Below are positions 15,198 to 24,674 of a stretch of 64,000 nt of DNA, piece after piece. This stretch comes from JdFR-22 sp964534325. GTDB taxonomy: Archaea; Halobacteriota; Archaeoglobi; Archaeoglobales; Archaeoglobaceae. The notes beneath the pieces are model-generated. The model saw only the letters and a list, made by a program, of their open reading frames with translations, made no database searches and was not told the origin of the DNA. The stretch is taken from positions 26,631 through 90,630 of the forward strand of contig CAZHOR010000010.1 in assembly GCA_964534325.1 (NCBI GenBank), in the 5' to 3' direction. Position 1 is the first letter of the stretch. Each line of letters opens with the position of its first letter. Both the position numbers and the translations under genes were made by a program.

Positions 15198-16157
15198 TCA
15201 CAGATGCCTCAAATAATTCCATATAACTCTCCGGTCCAGGCTGAACAGCAGGCTGGTCTCAACGTAGCCGGAGAACAAGCACCCTTCACATTTCTGGCTT
15301 AACTGCGTACTCCGGGGCTTCCACTTCTTCCAAAGCTCGTTTAGATCCTCGTCTGCATCACCTATTACTCCGAAGCAGCTCTCCACTTTTCCGTCGAGTC
15401 CCAGGTGCAGGATGGTCTGATTGACCTTGCAGTTGAATTCAGGTTTCTTCTCCCGTATCATCTCCAGATAAGGATAGGAGTTCAGTACGCTCCTTCCCTC
15501 TTTTTTCATCTCTATTATCCTGTCCACCGCCTGTTTGTACTTTCGCTCGTCCCTGATACCGTATTCCTCCCACACTTCTTCCGATATGCTCTGGTATTCG
15601 TTGATGGGCTCGAAAACAATACCCACACCCAGCTCCTCTGCAAGGTCTACCAGGTCCTCAACTTCATCCAGATTGATATTGTTGAGGACGCAGTTGAGAG
15701 ACGTCCTGATGCCAGCATCTCTGGCTTTCTTGATGCCCTCCACCACTTTTTTGAGGTCACCTCCTCTCAACTGGGGATATGTCTTGACCCCGTCCACGGA
15801 TACGATGAGGTAGTCGCATTGCTCCAGCATCCCCAGTTTATCCTGCAGGAGAGTCCCATTGGTGATCACCATATTCAACATCCCCAGAGATCTCGCATAC
15901 TCCAGGCACTCCCCCAGATCGTCCCGAAGAAGTGGTTCAGTTCCCCAAACAGTGTAAACCACTATCCCCAGCCTCTTGCTTTTCTCCAAAAAATCGAATA
16001 CCTCTTCTTGAGACATTTCCTCTCCTTCAATGGATCTGAAAGGGCAAAAAGGGCATTTCAGGTTACATCTGTTGCTGATGGTGTGGGCTAAAATAACTGG
16101 CCTTCCCCTAACATACTGTGCAATTCCATTGAGTATTAGACGTAAAGATGACAGCAT
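15198..16157 (-). CDS. Radical SAM protein with SPASM-like C-terminus
   Basis: A 319-residue radical SAM enzyme. The [4Fe-4S] motif is CNLKCPFC (residues 32-39), followed by the GTEPLLR contact loop (about 72-78). The C-terminal part has further cysteines, one near 243 (FNCKVN), one in ESCFGV and a CEGC pair, which could bind one or more auxiliary clusters as in SPASM/twitch domains. Such enzymes modify peptides or small molecules; the substrate here is unknown and no precursor peptide was identified next to it. It is divergent from the transglutaminase-like gene, with 65 bases between starts. Confidence 0.8.
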   Translation of the reverse strand: MLSSLRLILNGIAQYVRGRPVILAHTISNRCNLKCPFCPFRSIEGEEMSQEEVFDFLEKSKRLGIVVYTVWGTEPLLRDDLGECLEYARSLGMLNMVITNGTLLQDKLGMLEQCDYLIVSVDGVKTYPQLRGGDLKKVVEGIKKARDAGIRTSLNCVLNNINLDEVEDLVDLAEELGVGIVFEPINEYQSISEEVWEEYGIRDERKYKQAVDRIIEMKKEGRSVLNSYPYLEMIREKKPEFNCKVNQTILHLGLDGKVESCFGVIGDADEDLNELWKKWKPRSTQLSQKCEGCLFSGYVETSLLFSLDRRVIWNYLRHL

Positions 16158-16222
16158 ATATGTTTTTAATTTGTCTTGTGAGGGTCAAAAATTTTTTGTG
16201 AACACCTGTACTCTTTTTTATT

Positions 16223-16837
16223 ATGAGGTTAAGAACGAGAACAATTCTGGCTCTTATATGGATATTTATCATATTCTACCCCAATCCTTTTTCCCTCGTC
16301 ACCAGCCTGGAAAGGCTCTCCAATCCACCAGTCAATTCTGAACTACCCATATCCGTGGAGAACCTTTCATCGGATCCAAGAGAGGTAGAGGATTTTGTTA
16401 CCAGCTATGTAAAGTATGAATACGACTTTGCGGTTTACGGCGTTCCCTGGTACATCCCCACTCCTGACCAGGTCATTGAGAACAGTAAAGGGGACTGTAA
16501 GGGCAGGGCCATCCTTCTTGCCTCTATTTTAGAAGAGAAAGGTATCCCATACTCTTTCCGGATATCTCCTGTACACTTCTGGGTCGATTACCCGGGTAAA
16601 CAGGAGACCAACTTCACCATGAAATACGAAAACGCTTCGAACGCACTATATTCCGATGGGGAGTGGAGATGGCCTGAATTGATGGAATTCCAGACATACT
16701 ACAATTCCTGGAAAGCTGCCCTCTGGGATTCCATGCCTCTCCTCAGAAAGATCTTATTGGTAGGTGGCTTAGTGATAATAGCCGGATGGAACAGATTGAC
16801 CAGGATAACACATGTGAAGTTCAGGAAAAGTTTTTAA
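16223..16837 (+). CDS. Transglutaminase-like membrane protein
   Basis: A 204-residue protein with an N-terminal signal anchor (residues 7-27), a small extracytoplasmic domain and a second hydrophobic segment near 175-192. The catalytic cysteine is in SKGDCKGRAILLAS (about residue 93) and a histidine/aspartate pair is in PVHFWVDY (about 115-122), the order found in transglutaminase-like cysteine proteases. The domain is shorter than usual. Membrane topology suggests action outside the cell, perhaps on surface proteins. It begins 65 bases from the divergent radical SAM gene and may share a control region with it. Confidence 0.75.
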   Translation: MRLRTRTILALIWIFIIFYPNPFSLVTSLERLSNPPVNSELPISVENLSSDPREVEDFVTSYVKYEYDFAVYGVPWYIPTPDQVIENSKGDCKGRAILLASILEEKGIPYSFRISPVHFWVDYPGKQETNFTMKYENASNALYSDGEWRWPELMEFQTYYNSWKAALWDSMPLLRKILLVGGLVIIAGWNRLTRITHVKFRKSF

Positions 16838-16880
16838 TAAATAAGGCGTATGGAGGAATACACAACAGAGGTTATGTTAT

Positions 16881-17123
16881 ATGAAGCAAGAATTCTGGAA
16901 GAGATTGGTCCAAATATATCTTCAGGCCAACACCGAAGACGCAGTCAACGACCTAAAAAAGCTTAGAGAAGATGTAGAGAACGCAGATGTCAAACAAGAA
17001 GATAAGGATAGAATGTTATCCATCATCGACAACATACTCAATAGCGACAGACTAATGTCCACCCTCAAAAGGTATACAGAAAACGAGATAACCAGGTTTA
17101 TCGGCGGGGATATGTGCTACTGA
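16881..17123 (+). CDS. Small all-helical protein, unknown
   Basis: An 80-residue, charged, soluble protein predicted to be entirely alpha-helical: two long helices rich in Lys, Asp and Glu (residues 1-30 and 38-75) with a short C-terminal IGGDMCY containing the only cysteine. No known family was recognised. It follows the transglutaminase-like gene by 43 bases on the same strand and may be cotranscribed. The ATG at 16881 is the first codon of an ORF with coding-like composition. Confidence 0.5.
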   Translation: MKQEFWKRLVQIYLQANTEDAVNDLKKLREDVENADVKQEDKDRMLSIIDNILNSDRLMSTLKRYTENEITRFIGGDMCY

Positions 17124-17391
17124 TTCCGGGGTCTCTCAGCTGGTATAATTTAATTCTCCACTTCTCCTGTCCATTTTGTGATATAGTCTTTTATAATGTA
17201 TAATATCTTCCCTAATGCCATTAGTTAGATTGGACCTCCGTTTCACTTCTATTTGGAGTGACCTGATAGCGGTCTCCAGTTATTCACTTTTTAAACCATA
17301 TATAATATTATAGCAGAATAAAATTTAACGAATTCAAAAATACCATATATATGGCAGAATAGGGTTGGAAAAATTAAGGGAGGTGTCCGAA

Positions 17392-18168
17392 GTGGACAAT
17401 CGGTATATAGTTAGTTTGATATTGGTAATGGGGATATTGCTGGGATCAGTGATAGTTTCAGTAGCCGACCCCTCCAACCCACAAGAGCAGGAAGAAGTGA
17501 ATAAGCTGCATGTTTCAGGTAGCGGTGAAATGGAGATGGACCCCGACCAGATGGTTGTCGAGTTGGGAGTTGAAGTGACGGAAGATACAGCCCAGGAGGC
17601 CAGAGAAAAGAATGCTCAACAGACAGAGTCAGTTATAAATGCGATTAAGGCTATGGGTGTATCCAAAGGGCAGATAGAGACCGTAAGATTCTCCCTATAC
17701 GAAGAGAAAGATGAAACACGTTTCAAACCCTAGGAAGAAGAGGAAAGAGAGTCTAAAGGTTATAGGGCCGTTAACACTATAAGAATAACCTCTAATGACA
17801 CGGATATGGCTGCTGACATTATTGACACGGCCATCACCAGCGGAGCAAACGACGTGAATAGGGTAAGCTTCACCCTTCAACAGGCCACCAGAGACCAGGC
17901 CGGAGAACAGGCAGTCAAAAAAGCTGTAAAGGACGCCAAAAAAGAAGCTGAAAATGTAGCTCAGGAAATGGACCTCACACTTGCTCAACCGATTAACATC
18001 GATGTATCGTCAACCGGCTTTAGAGCATATAGGCCCCACTTCGATATGGGAGGAGTTGCAAAAGCCACACCTACACCTACAGAAGAGACCTCTACTCTCA
18101 TAGAGCCGGGTAAAGTAACTGTGACAGCGAAAATTGACGTGGTGTACAGTTTTGTTCCTGCGTCATAA
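17392..18168 (+). pseudogene. SIMPL-domain (DUF541) secreted protein interrupted by in-frame TAG
   Basis: Two ORFs in the same frame are separated only by a TAG at 17731-17733. Together they give a SIMPL-domain protein of about 258 residues, the usual length for this family. The N-terminus has a signal anchor (about residues 5-26), then the SIMPL opening VSGSGEMEMDPDQMVVELG and, after the stop, the conserved middle (AADIIDTAITSGANDVNRVSF) and C-terminal strands (VTVTAKIDVVYSF). GTG 17392 has GGGAGGTG six bases upstream. The frame after the stop shows no other damage. Explanations are a recent nonsense mutation, a sequencing error, or read-through of UAG; at least eight other genes on this strand use TAG as a true stop. 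Confidence 0.8.
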
Positions 18169-18178
18169 ACAAAAACCT

Positions 18179-18195
18179 CTTTATTTTTTATTATT
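18179..18195 (+). terminator. T-rich archaeal terminator after SIMPL gene
   Basis: A run of T residues broken by single A residues (CTCTTTATTTTTTATTATT) lies about 12 bases after the stop codon. Archaeal RNA polymerase stops at such tracts without a stem-loop. Confidence 0.4.
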
Positions 18196-18275
18196 ACATT
18201 GAATGTGGCTCAGAAGTGATGGATATATAGTCAGTTTTTTAATTTCTTTCTTTAGCTACTTAATAGGGTGATAAC

Positions 18276-18617
18276 GTGTATAAAGCGGTATTTCATGTGG
18301 ATATGGATAATACTCTCCTTTTCGGGCTCACGTTGGCCAATATAAAGAATTTCAAAGAGGACGCGGGTAGTGCAGAAATTTCTCTGCTCGCCAATGGGCC
18401 TGCTGTCAAGCTTTTTGTTAGGGCTGCAAACGAGAAGTTCAGGGAAAGACTTGAAGAACTGCATGGGAAGGGAGTAAAAATATACGTCTGCAACAACGCC
18501 CTGAACGCTCACGTGATCGGAAAAGAAGAATTATTTGATTTCTGTGAGATCGTATCTGCAGGAGTAACTAAGCTTGTTGAGCTCCAGCAGGCCGGATACG
18601 CATATATAAAACCATAA
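18276..18617 (+). CDS. DsrE/F-like family protein
   Basis: A 113-residue protein of the DsrE/DsrF/YchN fold. The N-terminus (KAVFHVDMDN) is followed by a helix region and then the family block KIYVCNNALNAHVIGKEELFDF (about 71-92), with one cysteine at the position used for sulfur binding in DsrE-like proteins, and the ending VELQQAGYAYIKP. Small DsrE-like proteins take part in sulfur relay, together with TusE/DsrC-type partners; a DsrC-like protein is encoded 3 kb upstream. The GTG start at 18276 has GGGTGAT upstream. A T tract follows the stop, so it is probably a single-gene unit. Confidence 0.78.
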   Translation: MYKAVFHVDMDNTLLFGLTLANIKNFKEDAGSAEISLLANGPAVKLFVRAANEKFRERLEELHGKGVKIYVCNNALNAHVIGKEELFDFCEIVSAGVTKLVELQQAGYAYIKP

Positions 18618-18628
18618 AACCGTAAATC

Positions 18629-18640
18629 TTTTTTTTATTT
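18629..18640 (+). terminator. Oligo-T terminator after DsrE-like gene
   Basis: Eight consecutive T residues followed by ATTT begin 12 bases after the stop codon, typical of archaeal intrinsic termination. Confidence 0.5.
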
Positions 18641-18750
18641 GTGCTCGGGATCCGAGTTCAAAATCAAATTCAAATCAGTTTTACGGGCACACATTGCATT
18701 ACCCCTTCGAGACCTGAAACTATTAAATACTCCATCATGAACTGTTGGAC

Positions 18751-19440
18751 ATGAAGATCCGGTGGATTGGTCATGCGGCTTTCCTCCTTGAAGGCTCTAA
18801 GAAGGTGTTGATCGACCCCTTCATAACAGGGAATCCTAATGCTGGCCTGGAACTTGGTGACATCGAACCCGACCTCATAGTGGTGACCCACGGGCATGGA
18901 GACCATTTGGGTGACGCGGTAGAGCTCTCCAGGAAGCACAACGCTCCAATAGTATGTATTCACGAGCTTTCCATCTATCTTTCAGGGAAAGGAGTGGAAG
19001 CAGTGGGAATGAACATTGGCGGCACTGCTGAGGTGAACGGAGTTAAAGTCACCATGGTCCACGCCCTGCACTCTGCTGATGCGGAAGAAGGTGGGAGCAC
19101 AGTGAGCATGGGAGACCCCGCAGGCATGATCATTGAGATGAACGGAGCGAAAGTCTATCATGCAGGAGATACTGACGTGTTCATGGACATGCAGTTGATA
19201 AACGAGCTTCACCAACCCCAGGTAATGCTCATACCCATAGGCGACTGGTTCACCATGGGAATAAAAGGTGCGGTGAAAGCTCTGGAATTCGTGAATCCGG
19301 AAGTAGCAATACCAATGCACTACAACACATTCCCCGTAATAGAGCAGGATCCGGAGGAATTCAAGAAGGCTGTAGAAGATAAGGGCTTAAATATTGATGT
19401 CGTAGCTTTAGAGCCAGGGGAGAGCTTTGAATACCGGTAG
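18751..19440 (+). CDS. UPF0173-family metal-dependent hydrolase (metallo-beta-lactamase fold)
   Basis: A 229-residue protein. The opening MKIRWIGHAAF, the zinc-binding motif THGHGDH (about residues 47-53), the aspartate in YHAGDTD (about 137) and the final histidine in IPMHYNTFP (about 189) define the UPF0173 group of the metallo-beta-lactamase superfamily. Its substrate is unknown; related proteins act on small phosphorylated or ester compounds. ATG 18751 is chosen over TTG 18745 because TATTAAATAC at 18721-18730 is centred 26 bases before it, which fits a leaderless mRNA and makes a short upstream extension unlikely. Confidence 0.88.
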   Translation: MKIRWIGHAAFLLEGSKKVLIDPFITGNPNAGLELGDIEPDLIVVTHGHGDHLGDAVELSRKHNAPIVCIHELSIYLSGKGVEAVGMNIGGTAEVNGVKVTMVHALHSADAEEGGSTVSMGDPAGMIIEMNGAKVYHAGDTDVFMDMQLINELHQPQVMLIPIGDWFTMGIKGAVKALEFVNPEVAIPMHYNTFPVIEQDPEEFKKAVEDKGLNIDVVALEPGESFEYR

Positions 19441-19692
19441 AACTCTGGATACAGTAAATCAGATGTAAACTAAACACTTAAACACTTATTTATTTTTGTA
19501 TGTCTGAACCTCTTTCTATTCCATCCTCTCTTTTCTGGGTCAAAAGGTAGATCCCCGATCGTTATGGCCAGCAGAAAACCGATGGACAGGATCGTGGTAT
19601 AATCGACTTCCTGAAGATTTATAACTATAATATCCCTGCCCAGTAACGAATTATAAAATTATAAAATATCTACTCATTAAAAGGTTAAAAGG

Positions 19693-22281
19693 TTAAAAAG
19701 TTATTTTAAGGGTAATGATCTCGAAGGGGTTCATTTTCAACTGGATGGAGTTGCCATTGGGGTCAACCGCTTTTAGCTCTTCTTGCTCTTCTTCCAGCAG
19801 GTTGGTTGCTGTTACTCTTTTTGGTGCGGTGAACAGGGAGACGGTACCTTCAGTGTATTCTCCTGAGGCGTCGTAAAACCTCAGCACGACCCCTTTTCCG
19901 TCTTCTGATGGTTTTAAAGCCGTCATTATCAGGTTATCCGGTTCTATGCTCACGAAAGACCTTTTTGACCTGAACTTTTCTGCCTTGGGTACCTGCATGG
20001 CGATTAAGTCGTTGTTGAACTCGTATCCCTGCATATATGACTTGCCTTTCTTCCAGTCCCCATCGTGGGGGTAAATTGAGTAGGTATAGATATAGGTCTT
20101 CATCTCTTTTGCATCCGGAACAGGGATTGCAGGACCGGACCTGCCGTCGGAAGAAAGGATGTCCGTTGCTCTCAGTAAGGTCAAATAAATATCTCCGTCT
20201 CTCACTTCATTCTCCGGGGTGCCCTTGTTGATGATGGTCAGCCCCTTATCGCCGTCACTGTAATCTATCCATCTCAGGGAGGAAAATGCTCCTGAAGGAG
20301 TTTCTACCCAGTCATCTGGGTTGAAATAGTACTGGTTGGTGGGCCTGCTCACTGTCCCGAACTGTGTTTCGCACTGGTACTCTGGAAGGTTCATGTTGGT
20401 GGAGAATCTGGTCCTCAATCTTATTCTGGTATGGTTGTTATCTACTATTGTCTTAAAATCGATTCTGGGCAAGTCCCTATACACAATTATTTGTTTGGTT
20501 GCCTTGAAGAAGTTGTGCCTCCACACCAGTGGGTCTAACTTATCAGTAAGTCTATACGGCCATCTCAAAGAGAAATAATCGGTCTCAACGTTAATCACTC
20601 TTCTCAATGGTGATTTGTCTATCCAGAAGTTCTTCATTCTGAATGACCCGTATTTCATTCCCTCCCCGCTCTCTGTCTTCATGGGGAAACCCATGGTGTC
20701 CTTGTGGTAGTAAAGGTCCCCTATCTCTTCTTCCAGAACGAGCTCGTTTGCTCTACAGACTCTTTCATCCCCCTTATAGATATCTATCAGTCCGGTGGAA
20801 GGATCAAACACCACATTATGGTGTTTGGTTTCGATTGTGTTTCCCCTTATCCTGATGTAGCTTTCAGCTTGCTTTTCCGGCTTGTTCTCCGTCACCTTGT
20901 ACACTTTGTAGCCCATGGGTGGAACGGTGGCAAAGAACCCGATTCTGGCGTATCTCAGGGATTCATCCTCGAATCTGGTGAATCTGATTACTTCTACCTC
21001 AACTTCTTCATCGTCACTTTTCAGACCACCAATTCGGTACACGTCACCTTCATTGAAGTTGAGGTCCAGCTCTACCCAGTTGGTGACTTCCCAGGATAGA
21101 GGATTGAACACGACCACATTGCCACGCATACCTTCTACGGAGTCGTTATCTTTCTCCAGGACTTCATTCAGCACTCTGTCGTGGAGATATGGTAGCTTTT
21201 GCTTGAGGAATCCAATATATTCTCTCACCTCCTCGTATGCGCTGTCCATACTGGTTCCTGGCACTACATCGTGGAAACCCAAGAACAATAATTTGGACCA
21301 GAAGTCGTGAAGCTCTTCTTTATTGGTCCAGTAACTGTTGAGGGCACCCAGAACAGCCACAAACCTTTCAAAGTTCATCACCCAGTTCTCGTATTTTCTC
21401 TGGGCTTTTTTAACCCACATCCTGCTGGAGGAGCAGTCGGGGAACACTTCAGAATACTTGCTGGAGTATATCTCACCTTTTCTAACGGGAAGGTTGGAGA
21501 CAGTGGATGCATCTTTTTCCAGTTCCTCAAAGAATTCAGATGGTGTAGCTATTTTCATGGTCTCTCTATGGCGCTGGTTCCATTCCTCCACAGCCTGAGG
21601 CGTATCCGGCTGGGGCATGGTGACACCGCTCCCACAAGGCATCAGAATGTGTTTGGTGAGTGCCAGCTCCCTCAGCTTTCGATAGCTCTCATCCAGTTTG
21701 CTCAGATCCAGTCCGGCTCGATAACCCAGGGGCATCCAGTGGGACAATATCCTTGTCCCGTCAAGACCCTCCCACAGGAACTCGGAAGGTTTATTCTCCG
21801 GACAACCCCTTCTGAATGCCAGATAGCGGTAACCGGATCTCCTGTAGATTTGAGGAAGCTGAGCATTCAGGCCGAAACTGTCCGCCTGCCACATCACAGG
21901 GATATCTATCCCGAACTTCTGTTTCACGTACTGTTTACCTGCAAGGATCTCTCTGATGAGGGTCTCTTCCTGGGGGAGCATGGTATCTGCCATCAATCTC
22001 TCCCCATCAGCGATTTCGATCCTTCCTTGATGGATGTATTTCTTCAATTTGGAGAAGAGGTCCGGAAACCTGCCCTCAACCTCTTCCAGCAAAAAAGTTT
22101 GCTCAATAACGAACTTGTAGTCATCAGTATTCTCCAGTAAGCTTATCAATTTTTTCAATATCAAATCTATATTAATGTAAAAGTAGTCTTCCTTGGTGAA
22201 CACCCATACCGCATCATAGTGGGTGTGAGGAACAAGATACACAATTTCTTGCTGCTCGCCTTCACTTCCTTTCGATTCCAT
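19693..22281 (-). CDS. Glycoside hydrolase family 38 alpha-mannosidase
   Basis: An 862-residue cytosolic enzyme without a signal peptide. The GH38 zinc-binding motif HTHYDAVW is near residue 18, and the catalytic nucleophile region is WQADSFGLNAQLP (about residue 130), the counterpart of WQIDPFGHS in classic alpha-mannosidases. The middle helical domain and the long beta-sandwich C-terminal region are complete. These enzymes trim alpha-linked mannose; in an archaeon possible substrates are internal mannosyl glycans or N-glycan fragments. The gene stands alone between two spacers of about 200-250 bases. Confidence 0.88.
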   Translation of the reverse strand: MESKGSEGEQQEIVYLVPHTHYDAVWVFTKEDYFYINIDLILKKLISLLENTDDYKFVIEQTFLLEEVEGRFPDLFSKLKKYIHQGRIEIADGERLMADTMLPQEETLIREILAGKQYVKQKFGIDIPVMWQADSFGLNAQLPQIYRRSGYRYLAFRRGCPENKPSEFLWEGLDGTRILSHWMPLGYRAGLDLSKLDESYRKLRELALTKHILMPCGSGVTMPQPDTPQAVEEWNQRHRETMKIATPSEFFEELEKDASTVSNLPVRKGEIYSSKYSEVFPDCSSSRMWVKKAQRKYENWVMNFERFVAVLGALNSYWTNKEELHDFWSKLLFLGFHDVVPGTSMDSAYEEVREYIGFLKQKLPYLHDRVLNEVLEKDNDSVEGMRGNVVVFNPLSWEVTNWVELDLNFNEGDVYRIGGLKSDDEEVEVEVIRFTRFEDESLRYARIGFFATVPPMGYKVYKVTENKPEKQAESYIRIRGNTIETKHHNVVFDPSTGLIDIYKGDERVCRANELVLEEEIGDLYYHKDTMGFPMKTESGEGMKYGSFRMKNFWIDKSPLRRVINVETDYFSLRWPYRLTDKLDPLVWRHNFFKATKQIIVYRDLPRIDFKTIVDNNHTRIRLRTRFSTNMNLPEYQCETQFGTVSRPTNQYYFNPDDWVETPSGAFSSLRWIDYSDGDKGLTIINKGTPENEVRDGDIYLTLLRATDILSSDGRSGPAIPVPDAKEMKTYIYTYSIYPHDGDWKKGKSYMQGYEFNNDLIAMQVPKAEKFRSKRSFVSIEPDNLIMTALKPSEDGKGVVLRFYDASGEYTEGTVSLFTAPKRVTATNLLEEEQEELKAVDPNGNSIQLKMNPFEIITLKITF

Positions 22282-22478
22282 AAACCAAAATCGGATATTA
22301 TTACTCTAAAATTTTTCCTATCCGGTCGCAATAGATTATGATTCTAACCCCCAGCAGAACTTTTTGAGTATGCTGTTTCCCAATGTATCCGGTTTTTTTG
22401 ATCATTAGCCATTAGCTAGGAATAACTTAAAATAATGTACGAATAACCCAAAACAGGTACATTTTGGGGGTAGAAGAT

Positions 22479-24671
22479 ATGGGGCAAAGAAAGAATGGAA
22501 TTGATGAAGTCAATGGAGGAAACTTCCACGACAAGAGCAAGAAGAATGAAGAAATACACGCTGATGGGAACGAACAACGACACGAGCATCATAATGAAAG
22601 TGAACATGAAGAAAAAGAAGAACACTCAAATCACAAAGAGCCCGAAGAACATGGTGGTGAGCATAGAGGACACGATAGCTATGAAGAACATAAGGGACAT
22701 GGTGGACATGGCGGGCACGGTAGGGGAGGTCATCACGCTCACATGCTTCAGGATTTTAAGAAGAGGTTCATTGTCTCTGTAATCCTCACTGTCCCTATTC
22801 TGGTTTTGTCTCCCCTTATTCAGGATTTCTTTAGCTATACTTTCAGGTTCGCTGGAGACAGCTATGTGGTCTTTGCTCTATCCACAGTGGTCTTCTTTTA
22901 TGGAGGTTACCCTTTTCTCAAGGGTATTGTGGATGAGCTGAGGAAGAGGAACCCGGGAATGATGACCTTGATAGCGGTGGCCATAACTGTAGCCTACTCT
23001 TACAGCTCTGCAGTGGTATTCGGGCTGCCGGGGAGGTACTTCTTCTGGGAGCTGGCCACCCTGATAGACGTGATGTTGCTGGGGCACTGGGTGGAGATGC
23101 GCTCTGTGATGGGTGCTTCAAGAGCTCTGGAAGAGCTGGTGAAGATAATGCCCTCCGATGCCCACCTCATCAGTAACTCTCATACGGTTGATGTCAAGGT
23201 AGAGGAGCTTAAGGCGGGGGATAAAGTTCTGGTAAAACCGGGAGAGAAAATTCCAGTAGATGGTGTTGTGGTTGATGGTGAAACCAGCGTCAATGAGTCC
23301 ATGCTAACCGGGGAATCCAAACCAGTTCCTAAAAAAGTTGACAGCGAGGTAATAGGGGGATCCATCAATGGGGAAGGCTCCGTAACTGTGGAAGTCAAGA
23401 AGACGGGTAAAGAGACCTACCTCAATCAGGTCATCGAGCTGGTGAGCCAGTCGCAGGAGAGCAAATCCAGAACTCAGGATCTGGCCAACAGGGCAGCATT
23501 CATTCTCACCGTCATTGCCCTCACTGTAGGGGCTGTTACCCTTCTGGCGTGGCTCTCATACGGTAGGGAGTTCGTGTTCGCCATTGAGAGGTCTGTTACG
23601 GTAATGGTCATAACCTGTCCCCATGCTCTGGGTCTGGCCATACCGCTAGTGGTGGCAGTATCCACTTCACTGGCTGCCAAATCCGGTCTGCTTATTCGGG
23701 AGAGACAGGCTTTCGAGAGAGCCAGGAATTTGCAGGCGGTTGTCTTTGACAAAACTGGAACCCTCACCGAAGGGCGTTTTGGGGTCACCGATATTATATC
23801 GTTTTCTGAAATGGCTCAGGACGAGGTTTTGAGGCTGGCAGCTTCTCTGGAGAGCAATTCCGGGCATCCTATCGCCCAGGGAGTCTATAATAGCGCTGTA
23901 GAAAAGGATATCGAGCTGGCCAAGGTGGAGGGGTTTGAGTCTATTGCCGGCAAAGGAGTGAAAGGGACTGTAGAAGGAAGGGAGTTGATGATGGTCAGTC
24001 CGGGATATCTCCAGGAGAATGGTATTGAAGTGAAAGCAGGTGGTGAGAAGATCGAACAGGTGCAGCAGCAGGGGAAGACGGTCGTCTTCTTGCTGGATGG
24101 TGAAGAGCCTCTGGGAGCAGTTGCTCTTGCCGACATCATCAGGAGTGAGTCCAGGGAGGCTATCGAACAGCTGAAGAATATGGGGGTCAACTGCATGATG
24201 TTGACCGGGGATAACCGCTTCGTAGCCAAATGGGTTGCAGAGGAACTTAAACTTGATGACTATTTCGCTGAAGTCCTGCCCCACCAGAAAGCGGAGAAGA
24301 TCAAAGAAGTTCAGGAGCAATACGTGGTGGCCATGGTGGGTGATGGGGTCAATGACGCACCCGCTCTGGTCCAGGCTGATGTGGGTATAGCCATTGGAGC
24401 CGGAACAGATGTTGCAGTTGAGTCAGCGGATATCGTTCTGGTGAAGAATGACCCCAGGGATGCCGTGGACATAATCTCTCTATCTAGGAAGACCTACTCC
24501 AAGATGTTCCAGAACCTCCTATGGGCTACAGGTTATAATGCCTTCGCCATACCTCTGGCAGCAGGGGTAGCCTACTCATGGGGCATCCTGCTGTCACCGG
24601 CAGTGGGAGCCATACTGATGAGTCTTAGCACCGTTATAGTGGCCATAAACGCCAGATTACTGAAGATGTAG
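22479..24671 (+). CDS. copB: Copper P1B-type ATPase, CopB-like (CPH motif, His-rich N-terminus)
   Basis: A 730-residue heavy-metal ATPase. Instead of an HMA domain, the first 90 residues are a histidine- and glutamate-rich segment with repeated HGGH-type clusters. The transport motif is CPH in VITCPHALGLAIP (about residue 385), followed by DKTGTLTEG (about 426) and GDGVNDAPALVQ. CPH with a His-rich tail marks the CopB (P1B-3) group, reported to move Cu2+ or Cu+. With CopA at 6.9 kb this gives two copper pumps in the window. ATG 22479 is used because GGGGG lies eight bases upstream; TTG 22464 lies before that site. Confidence 0.9.
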   Translation: MGQRKNGIDEVNGGNFHDKSKKNEEIHADGNEQRHEHHNESEHEEKEEHSNHKEPEEHGGEHRGHDSYEEHKGHGGHGGHGRGGHHAHMLQDFKKRFIVSVILTVPILVLSPLIQDFFSYTFRFAGDSYVVFALSTVVFFYGGYPFLKGIVDELRKRNPGMMTLIAVAITVAYSYSSAVVFGLPGRYFFWELATLIDVMLLGHWVEMRSVMGASRALEELVKIMPSDAHLISNSHTVDVKVEELKAGDKVLVKPGEKIPVDGVVVDGETSVNESMLTGESKPVPKKVDSEVIGGSINGEGSVTVEVKKTGKETYLNQVIELVSQSQESKSRTQDLANRAAFILTVIALTVGAVTLLAWLSYGREFVFAIERSVTVMVITCPHALGLAIPLVVAVSTSLAAKSGLLIRERQAFERARNLQAVVFDKTGTLTEGRFGVTDIISFSEMAQDEVLRLAASLESNSGHPIAQGVYNSAVEKDIELAKVEGFESIAGKGVKGTVEGRELMMVSPGYLQENGIEVKAGGEKIEQVQQQGKTVVFLLDGEEPLGAVALADIIRSESREAIEQLKNMGVNCMMLTGDNRFVAKWVAEELKLDDYFAEVLPHQKAEKIKEVQEQYVVAMVGDGVNDAPALVQADVGIAIGAGTDVAVESADIVLVKNDPRDAVDIISLSRKTYSKMFQNLLWATGYNAFAIPLAAGVAYSWGILLSPAVGAILMSLSTVIVAINARLLKM

Positions 24672-24674
24672 TAG

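Noticed and set aside
15405..16091. Open frame of about 228 codons on the plus strand
   Set aside because: Antisense to the radical SAM gene with the CNLKCPFC motif; no motif or ribosome site supports it.
17731..17733. Firm claim that the TAG encodes pyrrolysine
   Set aside because: TAG ends at least eight other genes on this strand and no pyl gene is visible, so it is kept only as a testable possibility.
21307..22140. Long open frame on the plus strand, about 277 codons
   Set aside because: It lies wholly within the antisense of the GH38 alpha-mannosidase, which has all family motifs; the plus-strand translation has no recognisable features.
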